This document shows positions 25,901 through 37,110 of a DNA stretch of 64,000 bases, piece after piece. The notes below the pieces were generated by a model. It made no database searches and had not been told where the DNA came from. It saw only the letters and a program-made list of their open reading frames with translations. The position numbers were made by a program, and so were the translations under genes. The stretch comes from Hymenolepis diminuta. Taxonomy: Eukaryota; Platyhelminthes; Cestoda; Cyclophyllidea; Hymenolepididae. The stretch lies in assembly GCA_900708905.1 (NCBI GenBank), contig CAADRB010000011.1:3237648-3301647 (forward strand), in the 5' to 3' direction. Every line of letters starts with the position of its first letter. Position 1 is the first letter of the stretch.

Positions 25901-28003
25901 CGCCGCGCCCAATTCTACGCTCAAATCGGTGTATGATACTTATTTATAAATCAGTAGATCAACCGTTAACCTTTTCTTATTCCGACCTTCACATTATAGA
26001 GAGTGAAACTGATTACAAATGGCCAGACCAACGTTTTTCCACCTCTTATTGAGGTATTTTTACTACATGCACTATGTCTATGTTCATCGGCTTATTTTTT
26101 GCTCTAACACGATTCTCTTTTTCAGCCCAACAGTGATTCTGAGACACCTCAAGCGGCAGTGAAACGAAACTCTTCACTTCTCCCAAATGTATTCCCTCCA
26201 CTCTTATCTCCTGCTCATCGCGCATGTTTCTCAGTCTACTTAAACCCTATCAGTAGTAATGGCGGTTAAATATTACATCCTATATTTTTGTCTTGTAGTC
26301 GAGTGATGCGGATATAATTCCACCGACTCCGGATACTGTATTACTGGTTGAAAAACGAAAGAGCGTAGCAGTAAATGCAAATGATCTGAGAGCTGAAAAT
26401 CAACAGTTACTTTCACAACTCGCCCAATTAAGGGTTGATTTTGATAACTCCAATTCTGTGGGTGTCACTCAAAAAGATCAAGAAAGTGAGGCTATTGCTT
26501 TGAGGAAAGAGACGCCTGAAAAACCCGAGGTACATTTCACCTAAATGAGAGTAATTCTTAACAGAGTATTGAGTATTAGTTTATAGTTAGGATGGCATTT
26601 AGTCATTATCGATACTTCAAAGGTAAGGGTCTTTCTGTATTTATTTCAGCCATTAGGAAAGTATGGTCGAAGTACTGCCCTCCGAATGAATTCCTTTTTA
26701 TCCCACGAATTAGAGACTGTGGAACAAGAAGCTCTGGCTGAAATGGAATCACGATGCTCATCGCTGAATGCCGAGTTATCTCAAGTTCGTTCTGCTCATA
26801 ACGAAGCACTGGCTAAACTGGAAGAACTTCAGAATCGACTTACTGTTTATGAACAACTCAAAAAGCGTTTTGTACGTCCTCGGTTCATTGATATGTTTTT
26901 ATAATGCTTACTACATTTAAGTCCACCTAGTTTTTATTGCTAGTGACTATCGATTAAATCTGCAATCGTTCAAAGGTTTTTGATTGGGATTACGCTGTTA
27001 CTGAGTCTAAAATGTACTTGATCTGTCTACCTAAGTGATGATGTTATGGTAAAGGCATTATCAAGAGTGTTAAGTAGCACCAACCCCGTCAATATAACTA
27101 TTTTAGGAGTCTGTTCAAACTATGCTAAAAGTCCCATCACTGAATTCTTAAAGGCTAACATGGAATATCACCCCTTTCCTAATGAGAAGACCATCGTTAG
27201 AAGGTTGTCATCTGACAATTATGTCATCACGAAGACACAGGCCAGCATGTTTGTCCGATAGAATGCTGGAAGTTCTTTGGATCCCAACATTTTCTTCAAT
27301 CTTAAAGTTATTTTTCTCTTTTCAGGAGGAGGCCGAAATACATAAAGTCAAGCTCGAGGCCGTGATCGATGCTGAAGTTCAAACGGATGACCACTATGAA
27401 TCATCTGAAGCAGATCCTCGTTCAAGCCACGAGTCAGCTCTTCAACATCCTCAACCCAAACGTGCTCCACGTGGTCGTGGTCGTCAAACGAAAGCTCCTG
27501 CTGTCGCCAAAAAAATTACCGGCACCACAACAACAAGAGGTGGAAGAGCTAGGGGAAGAAAGCAGGCAGCCTCTGAATTGCCTGTTAAAATCCTCGATAA
27601 TGTCCCTCAGTTTGATGACAGTGAAGAGGAGAATGCATGGAGTGAGCGGCTTGCTAGAGATCTCACTAACATTCAAATCTCAGGCTCCGCTTCTGGCTCT
27701 TTAGCAATACCAGGCACTGCAACCGGAACTGACCCTCAGTTCGCGACAACTGAGGAGGAAACAGAGAATGAAGAACCGGTGGAGAAAATGACGAATAAGA
27801 CGCGTCGCAGAGGTCGTGGAGTAACCATGAAGAAACGTACAACTGTAGCAACAGAAAGTGGTGTTGAACCGGCTGGGAGCACTAGATCTTCAGGTGGATT
27901 CCGAAAACTAGCACCTTTGTCCGAGACTATCCAATTTCTGGATATCGACGGAAATACTCAACCAACTCCCCGACCGAGAAGAAACTTAAGACCGAGGAAA
28001 TGA
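16985..28003 (+). CDS. KIF20: Kinesin-6 family motor protein, KIF20/MKLP2-like (12 exons)
   Basis: Exons: 16985-17420, 18311-18537, 18602-18902, 22399-23167, 23720-24112, 24824-25044, 25779-25930, 26000-26053, 26126-26188, 26299-26529, 26650-26871 and 27326-28003. All junctions are GT-AG and in phase, totalling 3747 nt (1248 residues plus stop). The motor spans about 45-505: VYLRIRP at 45-51, P-loop GTTSSGKT at 134-141, SSRSH (switch I) at 356-360, DLAGSER (switch II) at 393-399, and HALKFSALASQ at its end. A low-complexity insertion of roughly 80 residues (about 180-260) before FVFWVSFVEIYNE is the enlarged loop 6 that marks kinesin-6. Glu-rich coiled-coil stretches follow at about 650-830 and 890-1020. 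The last exon ends in Arg/Gly/Lys-rich blocks (RGRGRQ, RRGRG, RPRRNLRPRK). Relatives bundle microtubules at the spindle midzone in cytokinesis. The motor residues look intact, so the gene is probably active. KIF20A and KIF20B cannot be distinguished here. Confidence 0.9.
17421..18310 (+). other. Intron 1 of the kinesin-6 gene
   Basis: An 890-bp AT-rich intron splitting the motor just after the P-loop. The donor is GTGTGT and the acceptor CTCCCATTACAG. Nothing else was recognised in it. Confidence 0.8.
18903..22398 (+). other. Intron 3 of the kinesin-6 gene (3.5 kb)
   Basis: By far the largest intron of the gene, with donor GTACGT and acceptor TTTCATAG. It separates the loop-6 exon from the exon with switch I and switch II. 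Several short frames occur (for example 19469-19654, 19828-20061), none with family resemblance. A G-rich pocket at about 21230-21400 stands out from the AT-rich background. No transposon could be named. Confidence 0.75.
23168..23719 (+). other. Intron 4 of the kinesin-6 gene
   Basis: A 552-bp intron directly after the motor and neck region. The donor is GTATGA and the acceptor TTTCCTTTCAG. No further feature was recognised. The open frame running into the next exon from 23583 is intronic up to the acceptor. Confidence 0.8.
24113..24823 (+). other. Intron 5 of the kinesin-6 gene, with a repeat insertion
   Basis: A 711-bp intron (donor GTTAGT, acceptor TTTCTCATTAG). Its middle, about 24340-24720, is GC-richer than the flanks. 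It holds a block (24390-24432, GAGGTTACGGGTTTGATG..) that matches minus-strand 1200-1345 and resembles the T-arm and B-box of a tRNA. A tRNA-derived SINE fragment is plausible. Confidence 0.55.
25045..25778 (+). other. Intron 6 of the kinesin-6 gene
   Basis: A 734-bp AT-rich intron with donor GTTAGT and acceptor TCTCCCATAG. No other feature was recognised. Confidence 0.75.
26872..27325 (+). other. Intron 11 of the kinesin-6 gene
   Basis: A 454-bp intron before the large terminal exon, with donor GTACGT and acceptor TCTCTTTTCAG. An open frame from 27182 runs through its 3' part into the last exon, but the upstream exon fits this acceptor in phase, so that part is read as intron. Confidence 0.75.
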
Positions 28004-30142
28004 ACTAATCAATGCCTAATATCCCTTCTTCTTCCTCGATTCGTGTATATAGTGTGTCAGACTTAATTGTGCTTGTGTCCCGGATTTGTGTTAATTTCTT
28101 TATAACTTATCGTGTGCGGTAAAGCAGCTCAAGCGGGCCTGTATTTTTGGCGCTTTTTACCGAAGTGTAATTCAGTAGAATGGAATTTGAAAAATCCACT
28201 AAGAGAATAAGCTGGCATTTATTAGTTTCTCTATCTATTAACTGAACTACTTGGCGCCTAGGTTAAACAAAAAATGGCTGAGTTGATGTGGTTAGTCATT
28301 GGCAAGCAAATGGTTCTTGTTTCCCTCATGGTGACTTTTTAGTAGGAAGGTAATAGGGAGAATCGCAGTTCCCTGGTTGGAGATTGAACAGGCACTTTAA
28401 TTAAATTATGAATGTAGTTGAAATCTCCTAGAAACGCGTCCTGTTATAAATACATTTTGGTGACTAATCAGGCTATGTGGATAGACGGCTTAGTGAAATT
28501 CTATTCTTTTCCGACTAGATTTTGAATTATTGGGGACTGATGTGCTTGCAAAAAATTGTAGTGAAATGAATGTGATTGGAGTTTATTGATTATTGGTTTT
28601 CCACTCTCTTGCCAGGAACAGAATCTCCCTATTATTCCAGCTATTGGATAACCGAACAACCAATCATTTATTGATGATCTAAATCAATAGGGGAATTAGT
28701 TTCCTCAATGAGGAGAAACCAAAGTTTGATTTACACGTTTAGGTCTGAAAAATCTGCCATTACATTATCAACGGAAAGCATACTCTTATCAGTTTTAAAT
28801 TTCATAATGATGAAATTGAAATGAGATATTTGGGAATCGGTGATTTCATCAGTCTCCCCAACTATCAGAATTTCTTGATATTCTTTCTTAACTTAGTAGA
28901 AGTGAGTCAGAAATTCCCTAATCTGCAATTATATCTGCTGAACAGATGCACCCTCCCTCCTATTTTTTATCTTTAGCATTTCGGAACGGATAGTCAGGGA
29001 GCCTTAGGGAGATCCTTAAGCATATACAGCCTTCATTTTGAAAATACATTCTGCGTAGCTCTTTGTTAAGTTGTAAACAGCGTAAATGGAATGCTGTTAC
29101 AGGCCGATCATTCCATTTCTGTTGAGATTGATGGTTAGTGTGCGTCAACAATATGAAATGGAATTACTAAGAACCGTTAATGTGATCTTAGCGTTAGTAT
29201 ACATTATGCTCTTTCTACTGGGAGGTGCTCTTTTTCAAATTAGAGGAGCATAGTTAACCATTTTTGAGGTAGGCTAATTCTGGCATTAATTTCATTATAT
29301 ACAAGTATTCAATTTAAAGTCCTATCGGCATGCCTCGATTACATAGCGGAAGATCTGTATTGGGACCGTTGCCAAGACTTTATTATATAAACCCTGCCTC
29401 ATTGGTATTCTCTCGACTGTCTCCATTGCGCTCAAAAGTGCATCTTGTCCTTACATAAACAACCATGTACACATGCACCATATCCGTGCTTACGTCCTAC
29501 ACCTGTGCACTCGCACAGGCTCCTTTCGCCCCCTTCTGAGTTTTCTCTTTGTATTTGATAAAACTCTTCAGTATCCCTTCAATATCCCTCCAGGGTAGCA
29601 AAGTTTGGCAGTAAATAGAAAGTATAGACTTGAAGAAGAGCTGGGGGAAAACGAGGTATCTTAGCTACCTCGACTTTCCTTCTAAAAGATGAATGTTAGT
29701 AAACACTTCTATTCAGTGAGTATATTCTGACTGATATTTTTAAGATGTTCTCTAAATGCCTTTCGTAAGACCATTTGTAAGGCATAATATCAATATTATG
29801 ATTGAATATACTTTCGTTAGGTGAAGGTTCTATCAAAACGCCCCTGACAATTGCCCTTGAATTCTAGTGCAATGAGACCAGAACACGAGGCCAAAAGAAA
29901 TCGATTGTGAAATAAATACATCTGAATCTGGGTAAAATTTTTAGGTTGTCTCCTCATCTTTATGGAAAGATAATGCAATGGAACACCAGCCACAATCATA
30001 ACTTTTAAGTTAAATTCCTTTATTAAATGATAATGTAGTAGTGATTGTTCACTTTAAACAAGTAGATCTGTTTCTCAAGGTCTGAGTCATTGAAGGCATG
30101 TTAAAACTTCTTTTCTTCTCTGGAGATTTACGTTTTTGATAG
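28004..30142. other. Spacer downstream of the kinesin gene
   Basis: The kinesin 3' untranslated region must start here, but no canonical AATAAA lies close to the stop. The rest is AT-rich with scattered short frames and no recognised gene or repeat. Confidence 0.4.
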
Positions 30143-30293
30143 GTCCAAGGTGTTTAAAAAGTGGGTAAGAAATAACACGTTTCAGGCTTTAATGAATGGT
30201 TTGGACACAGGTGGTCCGACATCCACGGTTGGCTCATGCACATCCATTTTTGAAATGAGAAAGGCAGTGAAAAGAAGTCAATTGCAATTATGG
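30143..30293 (+). CDS. Candidate orphan coding exon, unrecognised protein
   Basis: A 151-bp interval is open in one frame (50 codons) between an acceptor (TTTTTGATAG) and a consensus donor (TGG followed by GTAAGT). The predicted residues are of ordinary composition, running from FKKWVRNNTFQALMNG through GGPTSTVGSCTSIFEMRK to SQLQLW. I do not recognise the family. No partner exon was found within several kilobases on either side, so it would belong to a gene with very long introns. It could equally be a chance frame; the splice-site quality is the main support. Confidence 0.3.
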
Positions 30294-30744
30294 GTAAGTA
30301 TTTTTCATTTGGGGCTACATTTTAGTATCGCTCAAATCACTTCTCATATATAGAATCAGAACTAACTAATTCGATTTTGGTCACTCGTTTTAACGAAAAC
30401 TCGCCAAAAAAGAACTATTCACATTCTCTTTTCTTCTTCAAATCTTTTTGGGTTATTTCTACCGCCATTTAATGTAATGAACTAATGGGAGATGCACTTT
30501 TAAGAAAGCTTGTTTTACGGCTTGGAAGATTTAATTGCATTAACTTCAATGATAGCTAGATATCCGGACTTTACCTCCTCCATACCAGGATTTTATGATG
30601 CATGCATTCAAACTCCCTCCCCCTCCCCCCATCAAGTGATGCTATGACTCGTCCCTCTTACGTGTGCTTCAAATGTACTTTTAAGATTTATGCTGTAGCA
30701 AAGTGTCGGGACTAATGGATTAGATCTTGATAGTTTAAACTAAG

Positions 30745-31155
30745 ACTATAGTCAGCAGCCAACGACAGCAGCAACAGTTACAGAGCAGAACAACAAGGGC
30801 TGACTAGGCCAAAATGTATTGAACAGACCACGATGAGGATTCAAGCGAGTAAGGGGGAGATGAGGAACAAAGCGGATGAGAGGGAAGCGTAGAAGTCGAT
30901 AAATAACAGGCGTGTTTGGGTGTGTATCGTATGTGCGTGTGTTTGTGGGAATACAAGGCCAATTTAGGGTCAGTTGGGCAGTCAGTTGTACTTCTGATGA
31001 AATGGGACGGTTGTAGAAAGGGAGGAACTGATAAACCCGTTTAAACATGACGGGCAGGGTTTTAGGGACATAAAGACATCACTGCGGATTCTTGGACGAA
31101 AAACTGGAGTAATGTCATAAAGAATGAGAAAAAAGTAATTTTTGGAATGCATAAC
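30745..31155 (-). repeat. Family B dispersed repeat, copy B2
   Basis: Same family and orientation as B1. Shared plus-strand blocks include GAGCAGAA.A.CAAG.G.TGA, AAGATTGAAGC/AGGATTCAAGCGAG, GATGAGAGGG, GCGTGT, GGACGGTTGTAGA..GGGAGGAA, TTTAGGGACATAAA, GACGAAAAACTGGAG and GTCATAAAGAATG. It is more diverged than B1 and B3, and the TATA region is not well kept. The minus-strand frame at 31048-30752 is a by-product of the repeat. Confidence 0.65.
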
Positions 31156-31755
31156 GGTCTTCTCTCTTAGGATGCACCATAATTATTTTGAATACCGAAA
31201 TATGTGGAATTTCTCTTAGGGCTGAAGTTAAGATCATTAAGACTTTATTAAGGTAATCATTGAGGACTCGTATACTGTTTTAGGACTAAACAAATCTGAT
31301 TAGAAAATGTTATGGGAACGTACACGGGATTGCATTTGCGATAAAATCAAGGGAGCATGAAAAGATGAGTAAGTGAAATCTAGTATGTACCTCAAAAGTA
31401 TTAACTCAATGCCTCTGATCATTAAACGAAATATATGACTCGAGGTGAAATGATCGACTGTTGCATTTAATCAGATGATCAATAAGATATGAATATCGCG
31501 TGTGTGAACTTACCAAAGAGTCCATTAGTCAAATCCTGAAATTCGGACTTCGGAATTGTTGGATTAAATGGAATATTTTTATCCGATAGAAATTAAAGGA
31601 GCAATTTTGCATGTTGATTAGTTTTGTTATCAATTATTTACAATCTCACACAATTGTTAAAAAAAATCGTTAAAATTTTGGGCTGTTGTTAGGCATAATT
31701 TGGAGCAAATAGAGAAAGTTTTCTTAATCCCGTGTTTTTATTCAGTTCGGGGAAT
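31156..31755. other. AT-rich spacer before the Gypsy element
   Basis: AT-rich DNA without a recognised gene. It ends in GGGGAAT immediately before the TGTAGTC start of the apparent LTR. Confidence 0.4.
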
Positions 31756-32843
31756 TGTAGTCACTTTGGGAGGCTTTTAAGACTGTAATAAGTGGCGAGC
31801 AGCAATAATCAAATTCTCAGACACGTCTACAATGTCAAAACCAGAAATTCCACAAGTCTCAAAAATCAACGAATTTCTTTTTGTAATTGCTTGAGATTTC
31901 CAGCAGTCTATCTGCGGAAGTAAGGGGTCTTTCGACTGAATACGAAGGTTTTAAACATGTGAAATCTCCTATTCAGTCTCCAACTTATGTTCCTTTATCT
32001 TATTCTATCGAACCATATATTGAAATTCCCTATCCTGCAACTGCTGAAGATATCACTGCAAATGTTCCTGAGTTCATTCATGATCCTAAATCTGGCAAGT
32101 TCTTTGAATTGTGGTGTAATAAACACAAATATGTGTTCACAGTGAATTTTGCCAAAGGGAATGAGAAAACAAGAGTTCATTGCCTCGTCAGGAAGTTGGA
32201 TCTCATCGAATATGAATGTTACTAAGAAATCATTCTGCCGTGCGAATTCAGCAAATTCAGTTACACTGAAACTGTGCAGGTCATAGAAGAAGTTGTTGGC
32301 CGGAATTTCTCTCTCTTCAACGCCTGCTTTAACTTGTGATCGACCATGATGAGGACTTATATGATTTTGCAGGCGTTGTAAGCTTTCATTGCGATAAATT
32401 TAGTTTCTGCACCTTAGCAGAAGGACAGTTCAGACGTCTTATTTCCATCCCTGGACTTCAAACGAAGCCTTAGTTACTACTAAAGTTCATCTGTTTAAAC
32501 AAATAGAGAAAATCCCAATGTGAAGCTGCAAGAAATGGTGAGACAAGGAGTTAAAATAGTGAATCTTACTTGTGATTTAGCTTTCATCGATTCTGACCCC
32601 AAGCCCACACGTCTGGTGCATAAAATGTCTGCATCTATTCCTCAGTCCACACAATTTGTGGCACATCTGAATCCTTCTGTCGGATAGAAACCGTTTTCAT
32701 CTTGACCATGCCGCCAAGCTTGGCATTTCCCTCAAAAAATGTCCTTTCAAGCAGTATCGGTGTAAACGGTACTGAAAGGTTGGACATAAAGAAGCCTGCT
32801 GCCCGCAGGCCTCTTCAATACTCCCGAATCGTTCACCAACAGC

Positions 32844-33212
32844 ATGACCAAGACTAGTCACCTACAGAATCGGCAAACTTTCCATAAAACGAACCGCCAC
32901 TATAAACCTAAATCAAAATATCTCAGATCGAGTGGTTTCTTGGCTACCTTCTGTAGTGATGCCAAGCAAAACCGGAAATATATGAATCTACAGATCAATG
33001 GGAATCATGTTTGTCTAAAACTAGATGCAGCTTCAGATATAACAATAATCTCAAGGAAGTTGGGGAACTCATTTGGTCGTACAAAATTAGAACTAGTCTC
33101 CCTGTTTGCAATCTGCGGCGGGTCTGTCAAACAGACAGAGAAACTAAGCTGTAACCTGACCTACCTAGACATTAGTATTTCAACAACGACTTATGTAACA
33201 GACTTAACGTAA
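32844..33212 (+). pseudogene. Gypsy aspartic protease fragment
   Basis: A 122-codon open frame covering the end of gag and the retropepsin domain of the element above. The active-site block reads LDAASDIT where families usually have LDTGSDIT or LDTASDIT, so the aspartate is kept but its neighbours have changed. The flap region has a CGGSVK block. The frame ends at a stop just before the NLLGLDW motif, which continues in another frame, showing a small indel. No function is expected. Confidence 0.7.
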
Positions 33213-33593
33213 TCTGCTTGGTCTCGACTGGTTCGGTCAACTTGGTCTTTTGGATCTGCACATTAATGTCATTTGCAAACATATGCATTCTGATACATCA
33301 CCACTTCATTCACAGCAGAGGTGATGGTCCGTCATTTCCTCGGGATATTTCGAGAAGGTCCTGGTCTATGTAATCATACTAAAACGCTGTTAAAATTGAT
33401 TTCGGATACTCACCCAGTTTTCCACCCTAAGAGGCAGTTAAACTAACCGCCTTGCCTATGGTGGACGTAGAACCTTAGCGTCCAAAACAAGGTGGCATTA
33501 TAAAAAAAAAACCGTTTTTGTTTAAAATTGGCTGCATCTATTGTCGTTGTTCGGAAAGCAAATGGAACTATCCGGCTGTGAGCTGACTCAGTC

Positions 33594-33965
33594 ATAGTGG
33601 CTGCAGATACTTCGAACTATCATGTTGGTGCGCTTATCTCTCATGTCTTCCCTGATGGTTCTTGAAGTCTTCCTGCTGCTAAGAAGAACTACAGCCAGAT
33701 TCACAGGGAGTCTTTGGCCATCATTTTTGCCATTAAAATATTCCATAAGTTCTTCCACGGTAGGAGACTCAGACTACTAACGGATCATAAACCACTTTCC
33801 ACCATCCTTGGATTCGAAAAAGTATTTCACCTGGCACTGCAAGCTGACTTCAGCGTTGATCGACCATTCTTCTTGGCTATGAGTTCGATCAAAATATTGA
33901 AACACCACAGAATTCTGACAAGCTTATTGTCTTTCTCGTCTCATCTGCAGCCAGAAATGTCCTGA
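33594..33965 (+). pseudogene. Gypsy RNase H fragment
   Basis: After VAADTSNYHVGALISHVFPDGS and an in-frame stop (33662-33664), the frame continues through NYSQIHRESLAIIFAIK and TDHKPLSTILGFEK, the standard C-terminal blocks of the RNase H of the polyprotein. The first aspartate block and the DH block are both visible. It directly follows the N-terminal end of reverse transcriptase, so the catalytic RT domain has been cut out between about 33585 and 33600. Confidence 0.75.
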
Positions 33966-34275
33966 CGGGGAAACCGTCACTACAAGTCTGGCTAAGCCTG
34001 TTGTTTGATGCTAATGAATGCAAGTTATATACAAAATGTGAAAGCTAAAGATTCAGTGCTGAAGCAGATCATGAAATATGTCCGCTCAGGATGGCCAAAA
34101 TCAAACCAAAAGGGCGATCTACAACCTTGTAGACGGGGTGATAATCTGTCTGTGGTTAATCTGTAATTCATGTTTGCAGGTCGTGCTGTCATTGTATGGT
34201 TATTTTGGGAGGCTTATAAGGCTGTAACAGAAACATTAATAAATGCTGCAAAAGACTAAATTCAATAATTAAATT

Positions 34276-36899
34276 TTGGTCGAAATAATGAAACTGAATC
34301 CACCTATCTATGTCTATTTTTATTAATTATAGTTACAAATCCGACACTCTTCTCCCGAGCATTTCATTTTAGAGTTCCGCGTGATTTGTCACCTTCCAAA
34401 GATGGAATAGTGTAACATGTTTTGCATTAAAAATAGCATATGTAATCTAAGTTATCCTACTCGTTAAGTATGAACAAACCTAAATCTCACGATCCAGACT
34501 AGTGTCGGTAATCAGCGGAATGTTCGCTTGATTAAAGTTATTTCGATATCGACTTTCTTTTCCCTTTGCATGAGATTCCATTTCAAATTCATTCCTATTG
34601 CTTATTCTGGAAATTAAAACAAGCTTTAAAGTTCTCCCCAAATTCAAGCTAAATGTTATGCAACTAAGCATGGAAAAATGAAACAATTTACGCCCAAGCA
34701 TTTCGACCGCCATTCTGCCGCTCTATTTAAAAGAATGGAGGAAGGAAAAAACACGCAAAAGATATCTAAACATTTCTATTAGGCATTTTTAACCTTTTTG
34801 GCCAACAGCATTGGTAATTTTGATATTGCATTCACACATTGCCTAAATAAATAAAAGTATCTATAATTTATCCTATATCCATCCAACATTTTATTCCATT
34901 ATTCTACTAAATAAATTTTCTAAATCGCAGGTTTACGATTTTCTGTTCTCAAATTGAAATTTAAAAAATTTTTCATTTGGAGATAAGACGATCCGTCAAT
35001 TGAATTCACTGAACCTCATTGGTTAATATTAGTGACCCAAAAGGTGGTCAGTTCTAAGTTTTGATACCCACAGAAAAGCACAAAATGTACCACTTTTAAT
35101 TTTAGGACACAACTGAAATCGGGTAACAGGAAGTCCAATAAACGGTAAAAGAGAAGGGATTGAAAGATACTGAGAGCAAAGTCGGGGTGCCAAAGAGTGG
35201 TAAACCATTTAATTTTTAGAATCAGGTTATACATAATTTACTTATTAGGTAATACATGTTCCATAGATCAAATTTCATAAATCATCTTCTGGATTGGAGC
35301 AAAGTTTTGTTTACCATTTCCTGACCTATTTTGCAATCATTGTGGTCGGTTCTGACACTTCAATTCATCTTTTCTTCCAAATATTTGGAAGGTAAGATGA
35401 TTATGTATGATATTATGCAGTTTGCAGAGGTGAGATAGCGGATAGTTATGTTATGAGGCAGTTGGTAACACTTTGAAGCCCTGAGTAGAACTCGTAAAAT
35501 GTCCTTGAAAATAATTCTTCTCTCAGGTTGCAGATATTTTAATTATTGTTCTCCCTTATTTGTCTCCGAATTTGAGGTCGCTTCACTGATGCATTAATGA
35601 CTAACTAATTTTCTTCCTTCTTCTTCTTGGTCTGAGTTACCGCAACCATAATGTCCTGCAAATACTACCTTATATCCGTGGCGACATAGTTTGACATAGA
35701 TGACACTGTGTATTAGTCTTAAATTGGTTTATCAATCGAGCGAGCTTCATAGAGCCTGATCTACTTTCTTAACGAGCATTAAAACCCCCTCCTCGAAGGT
35801 TTGGAGATTTAATGTTGGCAGGTATGTCTAGACTAGATCACAGAGTTGGTTTACTTCAGACCGACCGTTGATAGTCACATGCCGTCATAAAACTGGATGT
35901 TCTAGAAGATATGCGAGAGGAAGTTAATAGCTAAGCCCTCAATTGAGATAATGTATACAAAAATCTCTAGAATAATTTTCAAATGTTAGTATTTAACAAC
36001 TTCAAATCGCGTCCAAAAAACAATACTTGAAGTCGTTCTCAATTAAAAAAGGTGTCTTAAGCAATAGTAGTCAACACAATAGCGGAGAGAAGAGGTCTTA
36101 ACTGATAGTGGCGAATTTTCCATTGCAAAGTACCACATAGACGTTGAAATAGACAATAAAGTAAATAGTCTGGACACGGAGGAGATAAAATTCATAGCAG
36201 AAAAGGATAGAGAGTGCGTAAAAAGAGGAGGCACGTTTGAGATAATAATATTTAAAGCATCAGATGACCTAGTTAGGTTGAAAAACAAATCAACGCACCG
36301 CAGTAATCAATATTTTAATTATGGCTCTTTGCAACTCTTTTGGATTTAATAGTGCCACAGTGAATTGAATGAGCTATTCAAGCGTGTCCAGTAACAGTTT
36401 GCAAAAAATTTTCAATTAAATTAGTGTTTTCATGATTTTAAAGTAGCATTAGGTTCTACATTACCAAGAATACAAATATTGTTGAAAATGCATACACTTC
36501 ACGAGTGCCACTTGCGCGCATAAGAAAAAAAGCTTGAAAAGTGCAGAAACAAAAAACCTTTCCGAAACGAAATCTAGATAAACATTAGGGTATTGTTTAA
36601 AATAAAACTTTTCATACTACACTACGAAATCGAATGCATTGTTTTGCTAGCATGATACGGTAAATGAATTATTTAAATTTTTACCGAAAATGAAGTTAGT
36701 TTCAAAACTTTGTTACAAAATTTATGTTGCAAAGGATTTTATCAAAAGAATGCATCTATTTGAAAATATAAGACCTTGTGAAAAGGTTCGTTATCAAACC
36801 GCTTCGCATACGAGAGTAATTCACAATTGCCTGCTACTATATAACTATTTCAATGAATAAAATTATCCATTAGATTCTAATAAAAGGTAATAGATACTA
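34276..36899. other. AT-rich spacer
   Basis: No gene or repeat was recognised. Short minus-strand frames (34713-34480, 35234-35016, 36288-36043) lack family resemblance and show no paired splice sites. Confidence 0.4.
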
Positions 36900-37110
36900 C
36901 TATTTGTCTAATGTGTAGTCAGCTTGCATATCTGCCAAGTTGAGCATCATTCAGTTACGTGAATGGCCAATCGCACTGGTTTATTCCGATCAAGAGGGGT
37001 GTTAGAATGCGAGCTTCTCATAGGAGTGACTCCAGCATATATCTAAACCAAGTTTCATTAATACTTCTCTTAATGAGCTAGTACAGTTTTAATTGGTCTG
37101 TAAGGTATAA
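36900..37110 (+). repeat. Family C SINE-like repeat, copy C3
   Basis: Shares with the copies at 44.8 and 59.7 kb the blocks GGTGxTAGAATGCGAGCTTCTCATxGGAGTGxCTCC and TTAAxACTTxTCTTAATGxGCT. The spacing between blocks is the same in all three copies. It has no coding capacity. The orientation is arbitrary. Confidence 0.6.

Larger units (their letters stand above)
31756..34275 (+). mobile_element. Internally deleted Ty3/Gypsy element with LTR remnants
   Basis: Two LTR-like starts bound the element: TGTAGTCACTTTGGGAGGCT at 31756 and TGTATGGTTATTTTGGGAGG at 34193, both continuing as TTxTAAGxCTGTAA. Between them, in the normal order, are several domains. A gag-like frame (31887-32225 and debris after it) is followed by a degraded zinc knuckle with GHKEACC (about 32785). 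The protease has LDAASDIT at about 33018-33044 and, after a frameshift near 33208, NLLGLDWF. The start of reverse transcriptase follows (33350-33590, VVVRKANGTIRL). RNase H then has ADTSNYHVGALISHVFPDGS and TDHKPLSTILG (33600-33815). The N-terminal part of integrase is last (about 34030-34190). The RT palm and most of the integrase are missing. Stops and frameshifts occur throughout, so the element is dead. Confidence 0.8.

Noticed and set aside
27369..27704. 111-codon plus-strand frame
   Set aside because: Alternative frame of the last kinesin exon. The correct frame continues from exon 11 in phase and reaches the stop at 28001-28003.
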